A DNA stretch of 17,772 bases from contig JAITWU010000222.1 of NCBI GenBank assembly GCA_031285115.1, positions 1-17,772 on the forward strand, read 5' to 3'. The notes under the pieces were generated by a model that was not told the origin of the DNA, made no database searches, and saw nothing but the letters and a program-made list of their open reading frames with translations. Below, piece after piece: positions 8,521 to 16,747 of this stretch (its first letter is position 1; every line of letters starts with the position of its first letter). This stretch comes from Azonexus sp. GTDB taxonomy: Bacteria > Pseudomonadota > Gammaproteobacteria > Burkholderiales > Rhodocyclaceae. The translations under genes were made by a program, and so were the position numbers.

Positions 8521-8538
8521 CCCGCCATGCCGGGCGGG
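8521..8538 (-). other. Short intercistronic hairpin upstream of the chemoreceptor gene
   Basis: CCCGCC and GGCGGG form a 6-bp stem with a 6-base loop just after the stop of the second calcium-loop protein. On the minus strand it is followed by GCCGCCGTTAAAATTGGG and then GTTTTTG some 20 bases on. This could be a leaky terminator or merely a processing site; it does not rule out read-through into the chemoreceptor gene. Confidence 0.3.
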
Positions 8539-8548
8539 TATTTGCTGC

Positions 8549-9601
8549 TCAGGCAGTCAAGTCTATTTGCTGAATTGTACCGACCATCCCGGTTTCCTGT
8601 AAAAAAATCCCCGTATTGCGAATCTGTCCGAGCAGTTCGTTGCTCGTCGTTTTGATGTCGAACGGCGTCGCCACCTGACTGAGCGAAATGGCGCCAACGC
8701 CTGCTGCCGCGAGCGATTGCAGTTGATCCTTGCCTGCGGCGTCGCGGCTCCAGATTTGCAACTGGCTGAAAGCCGCGTCATTTTCGTCGATCCAGCCGTT
8801 GCCGTCATCGTCGAGCCGGGCGAGTTCGGCGAAACCGTCGTTGGTGGTCGGGCCGAACAATTCGCTGCCGTTGTTGATGATGCCATCCTGATTACGGTCA
8901 AAAACGAGAAAACCGCTGCCGGGGGCGACGAAATTGATTTCTTCCATTGCGCCATCGGCATTGAGGTCGAAGCTGAAGCGTTCATTGGTGAGTGAGGCGG
9001 CGGTTCCGGCAAAGTTGAGCACCAGCGGATCAACCTTCTTCTTCGCGGCGGCATCGCCGAACGACAGGCTGAGATTGCTTTCTTCGTAGTAGGAGCGGCT
9101 CATCGAGAGATTCAACTGAAAACTGATTTCGCGGCCATCGGCGGTTTTTACCGTACCGCTTGCCGAAAAACGGGTCTGTTCGCTCTCGCCATAGCTTTCG
9201 TGGCGGGTATAGACGCCGCTCAAACCGGCGCTGGCCGGTTGTTGGGCGGCAGCCGACGTTTCGCCGCTGGCCGGGGCGTTGCCTTGCGGGCCGGGCGCTC
9301 CCGAACTGCCGCGAAAAAGCCTGATCGAACGGCCCAGCATGGCTTCGAGCATCAAGCGGAGGAGCGTCAGTTTCGGATCTTCGCCCGCCGCCGGATCGGT
9401 TGCGGCGGCGCTGGCGGCATAAGCCGTTTTACCGGCGAGCGATATGGAGACCGGATCGGCGGGTGGCTTGATCGCCGCTGCGGCGTTGGCGGCTTCCTGT
9501 TGGCTGTTTCTTTTCGATACCGTCAGGGATTCGCGCAATTCATGGCGCTGTTCGCTATGGTGGGAGGCGGCGAGTTGCAGGTTGCTGCTGGTGATAATCA
9601 T
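8549..9601 (-). CDS. Conserved hypothetical protein with EF-hand/dockerin-like calcium-binding loops (paralog 2)
   Basis: This 350-aa protein has no known function that I recognise. No signal peptide or membrane segment is visible. The N-terminal 30 residues (MIITSSNLQLAASH... ending RESLTVS) and the last 155 match the upstream neighbour closely. The stretch between (about 31-125) is low-complexity, Ala/Gly/Pro-rich and divergent. The C-terminal part carries three Asp-rich loops: DLNADGAMEEINF at 212, DRNQDGIINNGSELF at 235 and DDDGNGWIDENDAAF at 264. Their DxNxDG spacing is typical of EF-hand or dockerin calcium sites. The C-terminus ends QQIDLTA; an acidic residue followed by mainly hydrophobic ones vaguely recalls type I secretion substrates. 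The ATG at 9599-9601 follows GGAGAG, 16 bp after its paralog's stop, indicating one transcript. Calcium binding is inferred, not shown. Confidence 0.85.
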   Translation of the reverse strand: MIITSSNLQLAASHHSEQRHELRESLTVSKRNSQQEAANAAAAIKPPADPVSISLAGKTAYAASAAATDPAAGEDPKLTLLRLMLEAMLGRSIRLFRGSSGAPGPQGNAPASGETSAAAQQPASAGLSGVYTRHESYGESEQTRFSASGTVKTADGREISFQLNLSMSRSYYEESNLSLSFGDAAAKKKVDPLVLNFAGTAASLTNERFSFDLNADGAMEEINFVAPGSGFLVFDRNQDGIINNGSELFGPTTNDGFAELARLDDDGNGWIDENDAAFSQLQIWSRDAAGKDQLQSLAAAGVGAISLSQVATPFDIKTTSNELLGQIRNTGIFLQETGMVGTIQQIDLTA

Positions 9602-9617
9602 GGCGCTCTCCGATTGT

Positions 9618-10667
9618 TCAGACGGTCAGGTCAACCTGCTGAACCGTCCCGACACCGCCGTTTTCCAGCAAAAAGACGCCGGAACTGCGAATCTGTCCGA
9701 GTAGATCATTGCTCGTCGTTTTGAGGTCGAACGGCGTGGCGATGTGGCTCAGCGAAATAGCGCCGACGCCTGCCGCCGCGAGCGATTGCAGTCGATCGTT
9801 ACCTGTGGCGTCGCGGCTCCAGATTTGCAACTGGCTGAAAGCCGCGTCGTTTTCGTCGATCCAGCCGTTGCCATCATCATCGAGCGCGGCGAGTTCGGCG
9901 AAACCGTTATTGGTGGTCGGGCCAAACAGCTCGCGGCCATCATTGACGACGCCATCGCGGTTGCGGTCAAAGACGAGAAAACCGCTGCCTTGGGCGACGA
10001 AATTGATTTTTTCCATGTCGCCATCGGCATCGAGGTCAAATTCAAAACGCTCGTTGGTGAGTGACGCAGCCGTCCCGGCAAAGTTGAGAACGAGCGGGTC
10101 TTTCACGGCCTGACCAAAGTTGCCGGAAACGATGGTGAGATTGCTTTCTTCGTGCCAGGCCCGGCTCATCGACAGATCGAGCTGAAAACTGATGGCGCGA
10201 CCATCGGCGGTGTTGACCACGCCGCTCGCCGAAAATTGGGTTTCTTCGATTTCCGTATAGCTCTCGCTGCGCTGATAGACGGTGGTGGCATCGGCTTCGC
10301 TCGCCAGACGGCTGCCGTCGAAAACCCGGAAGGAGCGGCCCAGCCATCTTTCGAGCATCATGCGGATCAATTCGGTTTTCGGGCTTTCGCGCACCCTGGC
10401 GCCGGTCGCCGCAGCATTATCCGCCGCCTGGGCCGCCTTGCCCGCGTTCGAGAGCGTAACCGGATCAGCCGACGATTTATGCCACAGACCCGCCACCGAC
10501 ACCTCACCGCTGACCTGCCGGACACTGCTCGCCCGCATCGCCAACAACGCGCCCTGACCGTTGCGCTGCGGACTGTTCTCCCGCACCGTCAGAGATTCGC
10601 TGGCTTCGTGGATTTGCTGGCTACTGTGCGCAGAAGCGAGTTGTAACTGGCTGCTGGTAATTTTCAT
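9618..10667 (-). CDS. Conserved hypothetical protein with EF-hand/dockerin-like calcium-binding loops (paralog 1)
   Basis: A 349-aa tandem paralog of the next gene downstream, collinear along its full length. It starts MKITSSQLQLASAH and holds the same blocks: FSASGVVNTADGRAISFQLD (144-163), LNFAGTAASLTNERF (194-208), GSGFLVFDRN (227-236) and SLAAAGVGAISLS (295-307). Its three Asp-rich loops are DLDADGDMEKINF at 211, DRNRDGVVNDGRELF at 234 and DDDGNGWIDENDAAF at 263. The segment 31-125 differs strongly from its paralog. No signal peptide is visible; it ends QQVDLTV. A sigma-28-type promoter ends about 35 bp upstream of the ATG, making this the likely first gene of an operon ending in the chemoreceptor. 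The function is unknown; roles at the envelope, in signalling or in secretion are all open. Confidence 0.85.
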   Translation of the reverse strand: MKITSSQLQLASAHSSQQIHEASESLTVRENSPQRNGQGALLAMRASSVRQVSGEVSVAGLWHKSSADPVTLSNAGKAAQAADNAAATGARVRESPKTELIRMMLERWLGRSFRVFDGSRLASEADATTVYQRSESYTEIEETQFSASGVVNTADGRAISFQLDLSMSRAWHEESNLTIVSGNFGQAVKDPLVLNFAGTAASLTNERFEFDLDADGDMEKINFVAQGSGFLVFDRNRDGVVNDGRELFGPTTNNGFAELAALDDDGNGWIDENDAAFSQLQIWSRDATGNDRLQSLAAAGVGAISLSHIATPFDLKTTSNDLLGQIRSSGVFLLENGGVGTVQQVDLTV

Positions 10668-10701
10668 GGGAACTTCGATCCGACCTGGTTTCTACGCCTT
10701 A

Positions 10702-10728
10702 TTAACGGCAACAAGGCGGAAAAATTGA
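10702..10728 (-). promoter_or_regulatory. Sigma-28 (FliA) type promoter for the calcium-loop protein / chemoreceptor operon
   Basis: On the minus strand TCAATTTT (10721-10728) is followed after exactly 11 bp by GCCGTTAA (10702-10709). The E. coli FliA consensus is TAAAGTTT-N11-GCCGATAA, so the -10 matches at 7 of 8 positions and the -35 at 6 of 8 with ideal spacing. It lies about 35 bp before the ATG of the first calcium-loop protein gene. Control by the flagellar sigma factor fits the chemoreceptor at the end of the gene set. Confidence 0.7.
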
Positions 10729-10824
10729 GGGTAGCGGCAAGGCGCGCGCCGTCAACGATGGCGGGTGCCGATGTTTTATACGGCGGCTATCTATCGCAGG
10801 AGACCGTCCATCAGCCCGCCGCCA

Positions 10825-13542
10825 TCAAATAAAATTTCTCTCACGCGCCCTGGCGACCGCCTGGGTGCGGTTTTTGCTGCCGAGTTTGGCGTAAATCCGG
10901 CGCAGGTGGGTTTCTACGGTGTTTTCGCTGACGAATAGTTTGCGGCTCATTTCCTTGTTGGAGTGTCCTTCGGCGACGAGTCGCAGGATTTGCAGTTCGC
11001 GCTGGCTCAGATTGCCTTCCGGGGGGCCGCTGCCCCTGCCGGACAGGGCCATTGGGATGTAGGCGGCGTTCATGTCGGAGCAGGCTTTGATGAGGGCGGT
11101 CAGGTACGTCCGGGGGATGAGGTGGGAGCGCAGTTCGAGGGCTTCGAGGAGCGGCAGGAGCAGCCATGAGTCGTCGGCCAGGCTTCTGAACAGACCTTTG
11201 GGCTGGGCGCTGGCCAGGGTTCTTTCGAGCAGGGCCAGGGCCTGCGGGCGGTGGCGGGCGGCGTCGAGGGCTTGCGCCAGCAGGCAGCGCAGCCGCATGG
11301 AGCGGCGGTAGCGGTTGTGCGTTTCAGCCGCCAGAATGGCTTCCTGCAATTCGGCGATCATCGTCGAGCCGCGTCCGGAGACGAGGGCGATTCGCGCTTT
11401 GGCGATGAAGGGGTCGTCGAGATCTTCGGCGTAGGTGAAGAAGCCCTGGAATTTTTCCCAGATTTCACTGGCGGATAACAGCGACAACAGCCGGTTGGCG
11501 GCGGAGATGTCGCCAGCGCGCAGGGCGAGGCGCAGTTTGCCCTGGCGGGCGCTCGCCACCAGACGCGGAATACCGCGCGAGTCGCCGAGATCCTGAAGGA
11601 AATCGAGCGATTCCAGCGCCTGACTCTGCCTGCCGTGGCTGAAATGTATCTGGGCGGCGACGCGATAGCTGACGATCAGGTGATCCGGTATGCAGTTGTC
11701 ACGAATCAGCGGCAGGTATTTGGCAAGGAGCAGTTCGGCGGAGCCGAGGTCGTTGAGTTCATACAGGGATTCGATCAGATGGGCGGCGGTGACGGCGGTC
11801 GAATTGGTGAAGCGGTGGCCGGCCTCGATGGTGTGGGCGAGGATGGTCCTGAAGCGGGTCGCCGCCTGGGCGGCGTTGCCTTGCAGCATTTCGATGGCGC
11901 CCTCGAAACACAGGCTGTAGCTCAGGCCGTGAATGGCCTGGGCCGGTTCGAGGGCGTGTTTGGCGACGCTCAGGTAGTGGAGCGCGGACTGATAGTTGCC
12001 GACCGCCATTTCCCGGTAGGCGGCGGCATTGCCGATGAGACCGGCGGCATGGGGCGAAGCCTCGGCGAACGTCGGGAAGACCTCGATGGCGGTTTCCATC
12101 GCTTCGACCAGATGGTCGGACCAGGCGCCGAGCATGACCCGGAGCACGAGCAGGTCGTGGGCGTATTTTTCGGTATTGGCGGCCGCCGACTCGATCAATT
12201 GCATGAACTGGGCCGCTTTTTTGTAGCGATGGAGAAAAACCGCCGCATAGGCCCCGGCAATCAGCAACTCCGGGCGTTGTTCGATGACGGCGATGGGCAG
12301 GCGTTTGATCCAGTCGTTGACGGTTCCCAACTGCCCGGTGCGGATGAATTCGGCGGCGCGGGATTCCATCAGGTCGGCGGCCAGTTCCGGGTCTTCTGCG
12401 GCGATGGCGTGCTCGATCGCCTGGAGTCCGCGGTTGGCCTTGTCCAGCCATTGGGCGGCGCGCCGATGCCACTCGGGCATTTTGTTTTTCGCGGCGGGCA
12501 GGCGGGCGATCTGCGTTTTGAGAAAATCACGAAAAAGCGGGTGGTAGCGGTACCAGGAGCCGTCGGCCTCGATCAGTTGCAGGAACAGATTGTCCTTGTC
12601 GGTCTGCTCGATCATTTCCAGACTGTCGCCGCGCCCGAAAACCTCGTCGCACATGCGCGGGCAAAAATCCTCAAAAAGGCTGGAGCAGATGACGAAAATA
12701 CGCTGCTCTTCGGGCAGACGGCCCAGGACATCTTCGGCGAGATAGTCGGCCAGCCCGCGCGAGAAACCCGGCAAACCCGCCAGCACGGGCCTCGGGTCGG
12801 CTTGGCCGAGCAGCGCGGCGGTCGTTAGCTGAAGCGCCGCGATCCAGCCATCGGTGCTCTCCTGGAGACGGGCGAGGCCGGTTTCGTCGAGTTCCCGTTT
12901 CAGGCGGCTGCTCACGTAGGAGCGCGTTTCATCGGGCGTAAATTTGAGTTCCGGCGCTTCCAGTTCGAGCAGCTTCCCTTGCACGCGCAGGCGGCCAAGG
13001 GGCAGCATCGTTTTGTGGCGGCTGCCGAGAATCACCTTTTGTTCAGCGCCGAGGCAGGACACCAGATCCATCATGAAGGCCAGGGCTTCCGGCGCGGTGA
13101 TGTGCTCGAATTCGTCGATGAACAAAGTAAACGATTCTTCGACCAGGGCAATGGCGTCGAGCAGTTCGTAAGACCAGCCGCCAATGGCCGCCGAGGCGAC
13201 GCTGCTGATCGGCGGATTGGCTGGCTGCTCGCGGAGTTCGGGCAGGACATGGCCGAGACTGAGCCACAGATAATAGGCGAAGCGGCCAGGATCGTTGTCG
13301 GACGGCTCCAGGGTCAGCCAACCGACAGCCGCACCCTGTCCGGCGAGGCGATGGTACAGCAGCGCCATTGCCGATGATTTGCCGTAACCCGCCGGAGCGC
13401 TGACGAGAACGAGATTGGCCAGGCTCGCCGCAATCCGGCGGCAGAATTGATCGCGCGGCGTCAGCCCCTGCGCCACGCCCGGCGGTTTGAGTTTGAGCGA
13501 GTTCTGGCGGGAAGAACGCGACGGAGCGGAAGGTAGTTGCAT
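10825..13542 (-). CDS. MalT-type LuxR-family ATP-dependent transcriptional regulator
   Basis: A 905-aa STAND-class regulator of the LAL/MalT type. An N-terminal NTPase has Walker [11 protein letters not shown] (Lys55) and a Walker B-like [11 protein letters not shown], followed by winged-helix and helical segments. The middle (about 400-800) is rich in TPR-like helical pairs that usually bind an inducer. The C-terminal 61 residues are a LuxR/GerE helix-turn-helix: [20 protein letters not shown], then [21 protein letters not shown] place the start at ATG 13540-13542 because GGGAG lies 5 bases upstream; an in-frame ATG at 13605 would add 21 residues but lacks a good ribosome site. It is transcribed away from the acyl-CoA operon across a 298-bp gap and is its obvious candidate activator. 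Inducer and targets are inferred only. Confidence 0.93.
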   Translation of the reverse strand: MQLPSAPSRSSRQNSLKLKPPGVAQGLTPRDQFCRRIAASLANLVLVSAPAGYGKSSAMALLYHRLAGQGAAVGWLTLEPSDNDPGRFAYYLWLSLGHVLPELREQPANPPISSVASAAIGGWSYELLDAIALVEESFTLFIDEFEHITAPEALAFMMDLVSCLGAEQKVILGSRHKTMLPLGRLRVQGKLLELEAPELKFTPDETRSYVSSRLKRELDETGLARLQESTDGWIAALQLTTAALLGQADPRPVLAGLPGFSRGLADYLAEDVLGRLPEEQRIFVICSSLFEDFCPRMCDEVFGRGDSLEMIEQTDKDNLFLQLIEADGSWYRYHPLFRDFLKTQIARLPAAKNKMPEWHRRAAQWLDKANRGLQAIEHAIAAEDPELAADLMESRAAEFIRTGQLGTVNDWIKRLPIAVIEQRPELLIAGAYAAVFLHRYKKAAQFMQLIESAAANTEKYAHDLLVLRVMLGAWSDHLVEAMETAIEVFPTFAEASPHAAGLIGNAAAYREMAVGNYQSALHYLSVAKHALEPAQAIHGLSYSLCFEGAIEMLQGNAAQAATRFRTILAHTIEAGHRFTNSTAVTAAHLIESLYELNDLGSAELLLAKYLPLIRDNCIPDHLIVSYRVAAQIHFSHGRQSQALESLDFLQDLGDSRGIPRLVASARQGKLRLALRAGDISAANRLLSLLSASEIWEKFQGFFTYAEDLDDPFIAKARIALVSGRGSTMIAELQEAILAAETHNRYRRSMRLRCLLAQALDAARHRPQALALLERTLASAQPKGLFRSLADDSWLLLPLLEALELRSHLIPRTYLTALIKACSDMNAAYIPMALSGRGSGPPEGNLSQRELQILRLVAEGHSNKEMSRKLFVSENTVETHLRRIYAKLGSKNRTQAVARARERNFI

Positions 13543-13623
13543 CGACTCTCCCGATGAGTTGCGGTGAGACAGACGCCACACCCGGTGATTTTGCCAGCGC
13601 AGCATCCGACACGGGCTTCAAGC

Positions 13624-13738
13624 GACCGAAACGGTCATCTATCGACCTCTGTCATTGACCAGTCTACTGGTTGTTGCATGACGACGGCAATCACGGATTT
13701 CCGTGCACCGGCCTCCCCCGATTTTTACCGGATCTCCG
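13624..13738. promoter_or_regulatory. Array of four evenly spaced dyads in the divergent control region
   Basis: The 298-bp gap between the regulator and the acyl-CoA operon has no gene. It holds four perfect dyads: GACCG-aaa-CGGTC (13624-13636), ACCAGT-ct-ACTGGT (13658-13671), CACGGA-tt-TCCGTG (13692-13705) and CGGA-tc-TCCG (13729-13738). Their centres lie 34.5, 34 and 35 bp apart. The last two share CGGAtyTCCG. They may be operators for the divergent LuxR-type regulator or another factor. A TTGACC overlapping the second dyad could be a -35 element, but no convincing -10 follows. Confidence 0.45.
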
Positions 13739-13754
13739 CGATTGAGGCAGCAGC

Positions 13755-13777
13755 GGGGCGCAGCCAGAATTCGCCCC
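13755..13777 (+). other. Inverted repeat in the probable leader of the acyl-CoA operon
   Basis: GGGGCG (13755-13760) and CGCCCC (13772-13777) are exact complements separated by 11 bases. They lie 63 bp before the acyl-CoA dehydrogenase start. It could form a leader hairpin or be part of the upstream dyad series. The evidence is only the short repeat. Confidence 0.25.
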
Positions 13778-13840
13778 ATCAGCCAAGGGCATGAGCGGCG
13801 CGCCGCCCAAGCCATACGACGCGATAACCGGAGAACATCA

Positions 13841-15097
13841 ATGAACCAGACTGAAACCACCTGCGCCGCGCCCAGACTCGGCCCGCTCGGCGCTGAGCCG
13901 CCGCTGTCGGAAACGGCGGCGATGTTCCAGGAAAGCGTGCACCGCTACGCCGCCGAAATCATGCGCCCGGTCGGCGTCGCGCTCGACCGGCTTTCCCCGG
14001 AGGAGGTCATGGCTCCGGCTTCGCCCTATTGGGCGGCGCGGCGCAAATTTGTCGAACTCGGCTTTGGCGTCGATGAACTGCTCGCCTTTGCGCCCGCCGA
14101 GCGCGCCCGGATGATGTCGATCCTCTACGAAGAGCTGGGCTGGGGCGATGCCGGGCTGGCCATTTCGTATGGCGTCTGCCAACTGCCGCAGTACATGTGC
14201 GCGGTGCTTGGTCGCATGGATCTCTATGCCCGCTACCCGAGTTCAATGATGGGCTGCTGGGCCATCACCGAGCCGGATCACGGCTCCGATTCGCTCGACC
14301 CGAACCGGATGCTGTTCCATCCCGATGGTAACTATGGCCGCCCCAACTGCATCGCCACGATCAAAAAGGATGAAGTCGTCATCAACGGCCAGAAATCGGC
14401 CTGGGTCTCGAACGGCTCGATTGCCGAGGTGTGTATCCTTTATTGCGCCGCCGACAGCGGCGGCGGGCCGGACCCCGGCAGAGGCTGCGTGGTCATCGTC
14501 CCGCTCGACGCCCCAGGCATTTCGCGCGGCAAGCCGCTCGATAAAATGGGCCAGCGCTCGCTCAATCAGGGCGAAATCTTTTTCGACAATGTCCGCCTGC
14601 CCCAAGACCACATCATCGCCGGGCCGGAGAGCTTCCAGAAAGCCACCTACCTCATTCACACCGTCGCCAACGGCCTGATGGGCGGCGTGTTCACCGGCCT
14701 TGCCCGCGCCGCCTACGAAATGGCGCTCTCTTACGCGCTCGAACGCCGCCAGGGCGGTGTGCCGATCATCCGCCATCAATCGGTGGCGCAGCGCATTTTT
14801 CATATGTTCCGCAAGGTCGAAGCGGCGCGGGCGCTGACGCAGCGCGTCATTCTCTACAACATGGTGGCCGATGCCCCGGCGCTCCAGGCGGCGATGGCCG
14901 TCAAGGTCACCGCCACGCAAACGGCTTTTGAAGTCGCCAGCGAGGCGCTGCAAATTTTCGGTGGCAACGGGCTGACCCGCGAATACCCGATCGAAAAGCT
15001 GCTGCGCGACGCGCGGGCCTCGCTGATCGAAGATGGCTGCAACGAAATCCTGGCGATCAAGGGCGGCGGCTATCTGGCGGATTCATCGCGCTTGTGA
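13841..15097 (+). CDS. Acyl-CoA dehydrogenase family protein
   Basis: A 418-aa flavoenzyme expected to oxidise an acyl-CoA to its 2,3-enoyl-CoA with FAD, passing electrons to ETF. The helical N-terminal domain is followed by the beta-domain signature CWAITEPDHGSDSLD (139-153) and KSAWVSNG (185-192), which line the flavin. The C-terminal helical domain has ERRQGGVPIIRHQSVAQRI (301-319), QIFGGNGLTREYPIEKLLRD (371-390) and IEDGCNEIL. In many relatives the last motif reads YEGTNEI with the catalytic Glu; here that column is Asp398 with Glu397 beside it. The ATG follows GGAG; an in-frame upstream extension to 13703 runs through the dyad region and is unlikely to be translated. It is the first gene of a three-gene operon. 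The substrate is unknown; branched, cyclic or isoprenoid acids are possible. Confidence 0.93.
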   Translation: MNQTETTCAAPRLGPLGAEPPLSETAAMFQESVHRYAAEIMRPVGVALDRLSPEEVMAPASPYWAARRKFVELGFGVDELLAFAPAERARMMSILYEELGWGDAGLAISYGVCQLPQYMCAVLGRMDLYARYPSSMMGCWAITEPDHGSDSLDPNRMLFHPDGNYGRPNCIATIKKDEVVINGQKSAWVSNGSIAEVCILYCAADSGGGPDPGRGCVVIVPLDAPGISRGKPLDKMGQRSLNQGEIFFDNVRLPQDHIIAGPESFQKATYLIHTVANGLMGGVFTGLARAAYEMALSYALERRQGGVPIIRHQSVAQRIFHMFRKVEAARALTQRVILYNMVADAPALQAAMAVKVTATQTAFEVASEALQIFGGNGLTREYPIEKLLRDARASLIEDGCNEILAIKGGGYLADSSRL

Positions 15098-15112
15098 AAC
15101 GGACAGCGACCC

Positions 15113-16738
15113 ATGAGCCAAGGCAACCAACTGATACTGGCCAACCTGATTGCCAGCCGGGCGGAACAGGAACCGGACAAGGTGATCCTGATCTTCGAGA
15201 ACGGCAATCAGGCCGATGAAACCCGCACCTATCGGGAGTTATGGCAGCGCGGCCGCCAAATCGCCCAGGCGCTCTGCGACGAGGGGATGGAAAAAGGCGA
15301 TTTCTTCGCCATCCTCCTGCAAAACCATCCTGAATTCGTCGACGCCATGGTCGGCGCTTCGATCACCGGCGCGATTTTCGTCCCGATCGACCCGCGCGCC
15401 AGAGAAGACAAGCTGCTCTACATGTTGCGGCATTCCGGCTGCAAAGGCGTCATTTGCGCCGATTACACCCTTGCCGCGCTGCTCGATGTCCGCAGCAGGC
15501 TGCCCAATTTGCAGTGGATCTGGGTGCTGGGGGCGGAAAGCGCCCCGGCCAGACGCCTGGGCGACAAGCGCATCCGCACCCTGCGGGACATCTACAGCAG
15601 CGCCGTCGCCGCCGTCGAAACCGCCGTGACCGACCCCGCCGAGCCGATGGAGATCATGTATACCTCCGGCACCACCGGCGACCCCAAAGGCGTCGTCATC
15701 AGCCACGCCCGTTGGGGGACGGTCGGCAGTTGGCACCACTGGCTTGGCTATCGGCCCGATGATCGCCCTTACAGCGGGCTTTCGCTGACCCACGGCAACG
15801 CCCAGCTCGTCACCCTGGCCTGCGCGCTGACGCTCGGCATGTGCGCCGTGTTCAGCCGCAAATTCACCAAAAACCGGCTGTGGGACATTGCCCGCAAATA
15901 CCGCTGCACCGTCTTCAACCTCTTGGGCGGCATGACCACGGCCATCTACAGCGAGCCGCCGAGGCCCGATGATGGCGACAATCCGGTCCGCTATGTCATC
16001 AGTTCCGGGATGCCAGCGGCGATCTGGGAAGACTTCGAGCGCCGCTTCAAGGTCGATATTCTCGAATTCTATGGCGCGGTCGAAGGCGGCATGATGATCA
16101 AGCCGGTTGGCGAAGGGCCGATCGGCAGCATCGGCAAGCCGCCGCCCTTTCTCAAGGCGCGGCTGGTCGATGAATACGGCGCTGATGTTCCGGCGGGCGC
16201 GCAGGGCGAAATCATCTTCCAGCCAGCCGACGGCTCGGCGCCCGTGGTCAATTATTTGTACAACCCCGAAGCCTCGCAAAAAAAGGTGCACGGGGGCTGG
16301 ATGCGCATGGAAGACATCGGGCATCAGGACAAAAACGGCTGGTTCTTTTTCGATTTTCGCGTTGGCGGCGCGATCCGGCACAACGGCGAATTCATCAATC
16401 CGGCGCTGGTGGAAAAAATCCTCGCCGAGAGCCAGGCGGTCAGCGATGTCTTCGTCTACGGCGTCAAGGCGGCCTCGGGCGCGCCGGGTGAGAAGGATGT
16501 CGTCGCCGCCATCGTCCCCTCGCCCGCCTGCGGCCAGAACGGGCCGGACATCGGGGCGCTGGCCGCGCTGTGCCGGGAACGGCTCGAAGCCAACGCCGTG
16601 CCAGCCTATTTCCAGATCCTCAGCGAGATTCCCAAGACCGCTTCGGAAAAGCCGATCGAGCGCCTGCTGGTCGGCAATTTCAACGCCGGTCTCGACAACG
16701 TTCATGCAGCGGCCTTGCTGCCGCTCGCCATCAAATAG
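15113..16738 (+). CDS. AMP-dependent acyl-CoA ligase (ANL superfamily)
   Basis: A 541-aa adenylate-forming enzyme that should activate a carboxylic acid with ATP and CoA. The motifs appear in order: the ATP loop IMYTSGTTGDPKGVV (181-195), the EFYGAVEGG segment (318-326), RMEDIGHQDKNGWFFF (398-413) with ribose-binding Asp401, and the hinge-proximal FDFRVGGAIRHNGEFINP (413-430). The A10-like KTASEKPIERLL near the end has candidate catalytic Lys513. The overall pattern resembles CaiC-like and medium-chain or cyclic acid ligases rather than acetyl-CoA synthetase. It starts 15 bp after the dehydrogenase stop, with GGACAG upstream. It probably provides the CoA ester oxidised by that dehydrogenase. 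Substrate specificity cannot be judged from these motifs. Confidence 0.94.
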   Translation: MSQGNQLILANLIASRAEQEPDKVILIFENGNQADETRTYRELWQRGRQIAQALCDEGMEKGDFFAILLQNHPEFVDAMVGASITGAIFVPIDPRAREDKLLYMLRHSGCKGVICADYTLAALLDVRSRLPNLQWIWVLGAESAPARRLGDKRIRTLRDIYSSAVAAVETAVTDPAEPMEIMYTSGTTGDPKGVVISHARWGTVGSWHHWLGYRPDDRPYSGLSLTHGNAQLVTLACALTLGMCAVFSRKFTKNRLWDIARKYRCTVFNLLGGMTTAIYSEPPRPDDGDNPVRYVISSGMPAAIWEDFERRFKVDILEFYGAVEGGMMIKPVGEGPIGSIGKPPPFLKARLVDEYGADVPAGAQGEIIFQPADGSAPVVNYLYNPEASQKKVHGGWMRMEDIGHQDKNGWFFFDFRVGGAIRHNGEFINPALVEKILAESQAVSDVFVYGVKAASGAPGEKDVVAAIVPSPACGQNGPDIGALAALCRERLEANAVPAYFQILSEIPKTASEKPIERLLVGNFNAGLDNVHAAALLPLAIK

Positions 16739-16747
16739 GAGACGACG

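Noticed and set aside
13543..13605. Longer start for the LuxR-type regulator at 13605
   Set aside because: The upstream ATG lacks a ribosome site, whereas ATG 13540-13542 has GGGAG at the right distance.
13655..13690. Sigma-54 or strong sigma-70 promoter for the acyl-CoA operon
   Set aside because: The TGG...TTGC elements lack the GG-N10-GC spacing, and TTGACC has no acceptable -10 at 16-18 bp.
13703..13840. N-terminal extension of the acyl-CoA dehydrogenase
   Set aside because: The extension would cover the dyads and has no family similarity; ATG 13841 has a GGAG site and gives a normal length.
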